Source of the DNA: an uncultured Pseudomonadota bacterium | Lineage (GTDB): Bacteria; Pseudomonadota; Gammaproteobacteria; Burkholderiales; Thiobacillaceae | Assembly: GCA_903883985.1 (NCBI GenBank) | Contig: CAISDD010000321.1 | Location: 1-10,148, forward strand | Direction: 5' to 3' | DNA length: 10,148 nt | Part shown: positions 6,827 through 10,148 of the stretch, one piece after another | How the letters are laid out: every line of letters starts with the position of its first letter | How positions within the stretch are numbered: position 1 is the first letter of the stretch | Notes under the pieces: model-generated | The model's database searches: none | Seen by the model: the letters and a program-made list of their open reading frames with translations, nothing else | Told to the model about the DNA's origin: nothing | Program-made: the position numbers and the translations under genes

Positions 6827-8349
6827 CTCACAAAACTCACACGAGGTAGGGTCGCACGCCGTTGCCTTCCGGTTGCATCCTGCCAGCCCACCGATTCTCG
6901 CGTGTCCTCCTCGAAGACCGTCTTGCGATCCTCGCTGGCCAGGGTCAACCAGGCGACCAGTTCGGCCAGCCCGTGCTCCAGGGGATGCTGATGTACCAGT
7001 TCCCCCAAGGTGACCTGGGTCTTCTCCTGGAGCGACTGGCGAATCCAGCCGGCCAGGCGCGCCTTGTCCACGACCACTTGGCCGAACAGGGCATTGGTTT
7101 CGATGTCCTCCCCGCCCTCCAGCAGGATCTGCTCGGTGATGACCGGGCGGATCGGTGGCGAAAACAGGGGACGCTCCATGGGTAGTTCGACGCTGGGTGT
7201 GGCCTCGTCCAGTTCCATGAAGCTGCCCGCAGGCGGCGCCTCCCGCACGGCCAGTGCCTGGGTTTCGATGCCGTGCAGCATTTCCATGATGCGGCGATTC
7301 TCCAACCAGGCCTGATCGTCGAGGAAGCGGCGCAACTGCATGGACAACAGCGCCACCGTGCGCTGGGTGTGTTCGCCCGCCTCCAGCCAGTCGTAGTGGA
7401 TACGCATCAGACGCCCGTCGGGTGCCAGAGACTGCACCGCCGGCAGATCGAAGGCCGACACCAGCAGGCTCGACAAGGCCTCCTGCCGCGCCGGCGACAT
7501 CAGGAAATCCCAGAAAGCGCGAAAACTGCGGCCCTGGTCGGAGTCGGCAATGGCATCGCGCTCGCCGAATATGCTCTCCAGCAGGGCACCCTTGCCGCCC
7601 TCACGCGAAACACGCAGCGCTGCTCCAGGCGTTTCTCGCTCCCCATCGGGTGCGGGGTTGGGCGCAGCCCGACCCTGGGGTCGCTCCCATAAGGCGATGC
7701 GCTCGCGCACGCTGCGGTCGAGGTTGCGGAAGTTCTGTTCCACTTCGCGGAAATCCGACAGGAGTTCCCGCGCCGTCGCCGCCACCTGCAAGAAGCGGTC
7801 CTTCACTGCGGTGTCGTCCAGCAGAGGCATGTCCCCTGCCCGCACCCGTTCGATTTCGGCGTCGATCTCCGCGCGACGCTTCTCCAGTTCACGGATGCGC
7901 GCGTCGGGGTCGGTCTTGCTGCCTGCCATCATTTGCCGCAGCAACTCGAACACCGTCATCAGGCGTGATTCGGTGCCGACAAAGGCACGCTGGGTCAGAC
8001 TTTCCAGCCATGCCAGGGCCTTCTCGGTGGCGGGGGTCAGGTCGAAATGGGCCTCATCGGAGCCTGGCGGGTAGAACTTGCGCAACCATCCCTTGTCGTT
8101 TGCCGCCCAGTCATCCAGGTATTGCGTGGCGGTGCGCGGGAATGCACCTTCGCCCAGTGACTGTCGCAGACCATAAAGCGTGTCTTCCAGTTTCTCCACC
8201 AGATCGGCCTGGGCCATCACCCGCACGTTGGGCGCCACGAATACCTGATGCAGAAAGCTCGCTGCCAGCGGTGCATGGGGCGAATCCAGCAGACGCCAGG
8301 CCGGGTGGCTGCGGCGCAGGGTGTCGAGGGTGAGGTAGTCGAGAGGCAT
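6823..8349 (-). CDS. jetA: Wadjet kleisin-like subunit JetA (DUF3375)
   Basis: JetA is the kleisin (MukF/MksF-like) subunit that bridges the two JetC heads and recruits JetB and JetD. The product is 508 residues, slightly longer than the roughly 480 I expect for DUF3375. Supporting blocks are MPLDYLTLDTLRRSHPAWRLL at the N terminus, ATEKALAWLESLTQRAFVGTESRL (107-130), a helical IRELEKRRAEIDAEIERVRAG stretch (152-172), RFLQVAATARELLSDFREVEQNFR and the highly conserved DAIADSDQGRSFRAFWDFL (265-283). Residues about 222-250 look like an insertion rich in P, A, R and G between VRERIALW and GGKGALLESIFGERDAI, two blocks I expect to be nearly adjacent; see the repeat at 7636-7690. The ATG at 8349 was chosen for its GGAGA site seven bases upstream; the frame is open further to 8442, but that part overlaps VIT/VWA debris. 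It is the first gene of the operon. The reading frame is intact, so the insertion may be tolerated. Confidence 0.93.
   Translation of the reverse strand: MPLDYLTLDTLRRSHPAWRLLDSPHAPLAASFLHQVFVAPNVRVMAQADLVEKLEDTLYGLRQSLGEGAFPRTATQYLDDWAANDKGWLRKFYPPGSDEAHFDLTPATEKALAWLESLTQRAFVGTESRLMTVFELLRQMMAGSKTDPDARIRELEKRRAEIDAEIERVRAGDMPLLDDTAVKDRFLQVAATARELLSDFREVEQNFRNLDRSVRERIALWERPQGRAAPNPAPDGERETPGAALRVSREGGKGALLESIFGERDAIADSDQGRSFRAFWDFLMSPARQEALSSLLVSAFDLPAVQSLAPDGRLMRIHYDWLEAGEHTQRTVALLSMQLRRFLDDQAWLENRRIMEMLHGIETQALAVREAPPAGSFMELDEATPSVELPMERPLFSPPIRPVITEQILLEGGEDIETNALFGQVVVDKARLAGWIRQSLQEKTQVTLGELVHQHPLEHGLAELVAWLTLASEDRKTVFEEDTRESVGWQDATGRQRRATLPRVSFVR
7636..7690. repeat. Palindrome with flanking direct repeats inside jetA
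   Basis: A hairpin lies at 7655-7675: nine base pairs including one G-T, with a GCA loop at 7664-7666. It sits between two near-identical direct repeats, TCGCTCCCCAT at 7636-7646 and TCGCTCCCAT at 7681-7690. The whole lies within the part of jetA encoding the extra residues of about 222-250. The length added appears to be a multiple of three, since the frame continues into the conserved DUF3375 block. This looks like a short palindromic element inserted in, or expanded within, a coding gene. The fold and repeats are directly visible; insertion is inferred from memory of the family. Confidence 0.6.
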
Positions 8350-8356
8350 ACAGGTT

Positions 8357-8361
8357 TCTCC
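8357..8361 (-). promoter_or_regulatory. Ribosome binding site of jetA
   Basis: GGAGA on the - strand is seven bases before the ATG at 8349 and fixes that start, ahead of the longer open frame that begins at 8442. Confidence 0.6.
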
Positions 8362-8381
8362 GGATTCTAGCTCTCGAATAC

Positions 8382-8445
8382 CCCAGGGGGCGGTTTGGCT
8401 GGACCGCGACAGCCGAAGCCCTGGATACCCAGGGCAGGTCAAGCT
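8382..8445 (+). pseudogene. Short remnant of a second VIT/VWA gene
   Basis: The + strand here matches the linker part of the VIT/VWA gene at the left of the window. PQGAVWLDRD (8381-8410) corresponds to LQGAAWLDRD (515-544), and, after a shift of frame, TAEALDTQ (8409-8432) corresponds to TAEALDTR (590-613). The stretch between these in the left copy, 545-591, is absent. Both ends of the missing 47 bases carry GCGAC in the left copy, and the remnant keeps one GCGAC at 8406-8410, as expected for deletion between short direct repeats. Weaker similarity may continue to about 8475 (CGCCGAAC followed by CCTCG). The bases differ at several positions, so it is a diverged homologue and not a recent copy. 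It overlaps the jetA leader region, on the opposite strand. Confidence 0.55.
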
Positions 8446-8601
8446 GCGCCACCTGTCCGCGCCGAACCGTCCTCGTGTCTTGGCTACCCGAATTCGTAAG
8501 CAATGTCAGATTTACTGATCCAGCCGTAAGTAAAGCTTGCACCTTTTTGCAATTGAGACCTGGGAGTAAATCATCATGGCGCCGGTATCAAAGACTGTTG
8601 T

Positions 8602-8642
8602 GTTACGCCGACATGAAAAACCGTCGGCTAACCCAAGCTACG
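8602..8642. repeat. Imperfect palindromic repeat
   Basis: GTTA-C-GCCGAC at 8602-8612 pairs with GTCGGC-TAAC at 8623-8632 with one bulged C and a 10-base A-rich loop. It is followed by CCAAGCTACG (to 8642), which recurs in the element at 8865-8949 (CCAAGCTACGG at 8938-8948). It looks like a degenerate member of the same palindromic repeat family. Confidence 0.5.
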
Positions 8643-8669
8643 CAGCTGGCGAACGGCACCTCTTCCCAA

Positions 8670-8748
8670 CCCGTAGGGTGGATAAGCAAAGCGCATCCAC
8701 CATCACAGCCGCCAAAGGTGGAAGCGCTTTGCTTATCCACCCTACGGG
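8670..8748. repeat. 32-base inverted repeat, paired hairpin element
   Basis: The arms at 8670-8701 and 8717-8748 are complementary at 31 of 32 positions (A8695 faces A8723), separated by 15 bases. Each arm also folds on itself: GGTGGAT at 8678-8684 with ATCCACC at 8695-8701, and GGTGGA with TCCACC in the right arm. Two inverted hairpin units of this kind resemble REP doublets (REPIN/BIME-like elements) or a very small MITE. I recall near-identical GTAGGGTGGATAAGC-type repeats from many gammaproteobacterial genomes; that is memory, not a search. No transposase lies in the window. Confidence 0.85.
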
Positions 8749-8864
8749 ACTGGCTACGGTCTTCGGCACGGGCAATCAGAATTTCTCGGACGATCGCCAC
8801 CATGCAGGACGGCGCGCCGTTTGAGGCCATCGAGTTTTCGCTCGCGGATTTGTGGGGGTGAACA

Positions 8865-8949
8865 CCGTAGCTTGGGCTGACGTCAGGTAGCCCAAGATCC
8901 TGCGGCAGGCGTCAATGGTTGGGCTTCGTACCTCAGCCCAAGCTACGGG
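8865..8949. repeat. Second paired hairpin element
   Basis: CCGTAGCTTGGGCTGA at 8865-8880 is perfectly complementary to 8933-8948. Each half also forms its own hairpin: CTTGGGCT (8871-8878) with AGCCCAAG (8889-8896), and TTGGGCT (8919-8925) with AGCCCAA (8935-8941). The design is the same as the element at 8670-8748 but the sequence differs, so it belongs to a related but separate repeat family. Confidence 0.8.
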
Positions 8950-9063
8950 CTATCGAAAGAGTCGTCCAGAAGCCCGAATGACCTTCCTACCGAGATCGAC
9001 GAGTTACCCAGTCACTCGACCGCTAAGTAAGCTGTCGAAACCAATTTGGCTTACCACCGGGCT

Positions 9064-9116
9064 CCCTCACACTGCCCTCTCCCTTCCCCCTCCGGGGGAA
9101 GGGCCGGGGATGAGGG
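9064..9116. repeat. C/G-rich hairpin element downstream of the transporter
   Basis: CCCTTCCCCC at 9081-9090 and GGGGGAAGGG at 9094-9103 form a perfect 10-bp stem with a three-base loop. Outer arms CCCTCA (9064-9069) and TGAGGG (9111-9116) also pair. Similar CCCTCTCCC...GGGGATGAGGG repeats are widespread between genes in proteobacteria, as I recall. It lies about 30 bases past the transporter stop (9145) and could slow or end transcription there, but no T-run follows on the - strand. Confidence 0.75.
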
Positions 9117-9144
9117 CCTGCGCCGGCAGCTTAATGAAGGCAAG

Positions 9145-9972
9145 TTACGCGACATTACTTAGGGGCCTGCTCGAATTGGAGCGAGTGAGCCATAACGCCA
9201 TCGCGAAACTACTGGCGACCACCAGCACCACGGTCAGGCCGAACAGCAACTCCTTGCCATGGCTCCAGGTTTCCAGGGCGGGCCACGTCAGTTTGGCGAT
9301 GCCGAATCCGGCCACCAGAAGGCTGAGGCTGGCCACCACCAGGCTCATGACGCGAGAGGCGATCAGTGCAATCTGGTCGGCGCGCAGGATGAGACGGGAA
9401 ATCCACAAGCCGTTGATGCCATCGGTCACCAGCATGCCCAGCATGAACAATACCCCCAGCAGCAGGGCGTCTCGCCAGCCGCCGAACTGGGCGGCGGTCA
9501 ATGCGAACAGGGCTGCCTGGCTGATGGTGTCGAAGGAGAGGGCGAACAGCGCGCCGACCAAGGCGATGAGGCCAGGCGAGGCGGCCTGTGCCAGTCGACC
9601 GAGTAAACGCCCTTTCAAGGCGATGGGCCTAACCATTTCCGTGGGCCTGGCCTGGATCACCGCATGGATGTTGAGGAGTCCCAGGGCGGCCAGGAAGGCG
9701 ATGGAAGTCCAGGCGCCGAACACCTCCAGCCATTCCGGGGTCTGCCATTTGCGGGTCAGCAGGCTGACGGCGAGGGCGATGGCCACCACCACGAGGCCAT
9801 GGCCCAGCGAGAACAGGACACCGCAAAAACGCGCCAGACGGGGATTGTTGCGGGCATTGAAGCGCGTCAGTCCGTCGATGGTGGCGAGGTGGTCGGCATC
9901 GAAGCCGTGTTTGAGTCCCAGGACGAAGACCAGCATGCTGAGGGCTAGCAGGTCATGAGGCAGGGTAACCAT
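9145..9972 (-). CDS. Nickel/cobalt transporter, NiCoT (HoxN-like) family
   Basis: This is an inner-membrane permease that probably imports Ni2+ or Co2+, for example for hydrogenase, urease or cobalamin. The product is 275 residues and very hydrophobic, with about seven likely membrane segments (roughly 8-20, 50-72, 86-104, 132-160, 168-192, 205-228, 242-262). NiCoT signatures are present: LKHGFDADHLATIDGLTR (20-37, carrying the H-x(2)-D-x-D-H metal site), FSLGHGLVVV (54-63), LSFDTISQ (145-152) and FMLGMLVTDGINGLW (176-190). Several differ from the classic HoxN forms (HAxDADH, LGHSTVV, GFDTATE), so it belongs to a divergent branch and the metal cannot be told. The ATG at 9972 was chosen because GGGAG lies seven bases upstream; the frame is open further to 10134, but that part does not look like transporter sequence. 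It stands alone here; its - strand orientation matches the jet operon, but about 800 bases of repeats separate them. Confidence 0.88.
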   Translation of the reverse strand: MVTLPHDLLALSMLVFVLGLKHGFDADHLATIDGLTRFNARNNPRLARFCGVLFSLGHGLVVVAIALAVSLLTRKWQTPEWLEVFGAWTSIAFLAALGLLNIHAVIQARPTEMVRPIALKGRLLGRLAQAASPGLIALVGALFALSFDTISQAALFALTAAQFGGWRDALLLGVLFMLGMLVTDGINGLWISRLILRADQIALIASRVMSLVVASLSLLVAGFGIAKLTWPALETWSHGKELLFGLTVVLVVASSFAMALWLTRSNSSRPLSNVA

Positions 9973-9979
9973 CGCGGTG

Positions 9980-9984
9980 CTCCC
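9980..9984 (-). promoter_or_regulatory. Ribosome binding site of the NiCoT gene
   Basis: GGGAG on the - strand, seven bases before the ATG at 9972, supports that start over the in-frame codons further upstream. Confidence 0.55.
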
Positions 9985-10148
9985 GGGTGCGGATCGACGA
10001 GGTATGGTAGTCCAATCGGGCATGAGGGTTAAGCCGGGAAACCGTAACTTCTCAATAAGGCACGGCAACCCTATCGACTGCGTGACGAGACCTGTCGCGA
10101 CTTCACCGATGGCAAACGCCCTCTCAAGAAGCACGCTTCAACCTGTTG

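Larger units (their letters stand above)
8350..9144. other. Repeat-rich region between jetA and the NiCoT gene; no convincing gene
   Basis: Both neighbours lie on the - strand, so this is the 5' side of jetA and the 3' side of the transporter. It holds the VIT/VWA fragment next to jetA and four palindromic elements, listed separately. The promoter of the jet operon must lie here. The most AT-rich part is about 8495-8575, where the - strand has TTGCAA followed after 17 bases by TTACGG; this is a weak match and I do not call a promoter. An open + strand frame at 8475-8861 ends in SSARAIRISRTIATMQDG, a little like the C-terminal helix of Mg-chelatase-like ATPases, but it runs through the inverted repeats and is not called as a gene. 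Confidence 0.5.

Noticed and set aside
8475..8861. Open + strand frame of 128 codons ending in SSARAIRISRTIATMQDG.
   Set aside because: It runs straight through both arms of the inverted repeat at 8670-8748 and has no good ribosome site. The slight likeness of its end to Mg-chelatase-like ATPases is too short to support a gene.
8670..8949. Possible CRISPR-like array because of several repeats at short intervals.
   Set aside because: The repeats are inverted pairs of different sequence with unequal spacing, and no cas genes are present.
8915..9958. Open + strand frame of 347 codons opposite the NiCoT gene.
   Set aside because: The opposite strand has clear transporter motifs and membrane segments, whereas this frame is rich in S, R, P and A with no recognisable domain.
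10048..10148. + strand frame open to the right edge (reads RLRDETCRDFTDGKRPLKK).
   Set aside because: It has no start codon, only about 33 codons are visible, and I recognise no family.

Overview
The window is GC-rich (roughly 60%) chromosomal-looking DNA from a proteobacterium, most likely a gammaproteobacterium. This rests on gene style, short overlapping operon junctions and several palindromic intergenic repeats of a kind I recall from environmental gammaproteobacteria; nothing here fixes the genus.

Left edge (1-1421, + strand): a decayed VIT/von Willebrand A (VWA) protein gene. Its 5' end is missing, and a run of six C at 1116-1121 breaks the frame between the VWA domain and the sequence that follows. 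Bases 1-160 contain no gene I can support. Bases 1422-1597 hold hairpins and a possible terminator for the operon on the opposite strand.

Core (8349 down to 1598, - strand): a complete four-gene Wadjet operon, jetA-jetB-jetC-jetD, with each gene overlapping the next by 1 to 8 bases. JetA (DUF3375, kleisin-like), JetB (DUF4194, KITE-like) and JetC (MukB-like SMC ATPase, COG4913) form the loop-extruding complex. JetD (DUF3322/DUF2220 with a Toprim-like acidic triad) is the subunit that cuts DNA. In characterised systems the complex recognises and cleaves small closed circular DNA such as plasmids. The composition matches Wadjet type I. All catalytic motifs look intact. JetA seems to carry an in-frame insertion of about 29 residues, encoded by a stretch with a hairpin and flanking direct repeats.

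Upstream of jetA (8350-9144): no convincing gene. Next to the jetA start is a short decayed fragment related to the left-edge VIT/VWA gene, on the same strand as that gene, with a 47-base deletion between two GCGAC sequences. So the operon lies between two fragments of related VIT/VWA genes. Beyond it is a cluster of palindromic repeats: an imperfect hairpin (8602-8642), a 32-base inverted repeat with one mismatch (8670-8748), a second paired repeat (8865-8949) and a C/G-rich hairpin (9064-9116).

Right edge (9972 down to 9145, - strand): a nickel/cobalt transporter of the NiCoT (HoxN-like) superfamily, apparently unrelated in function to the defence operon. The last 176 bases have no supportable gene.

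Overall this is a known defence system in a repeat-rich, decaying site. The less usual features are the JetA insertion and the duplicated VIT/VWA debris on both sides.
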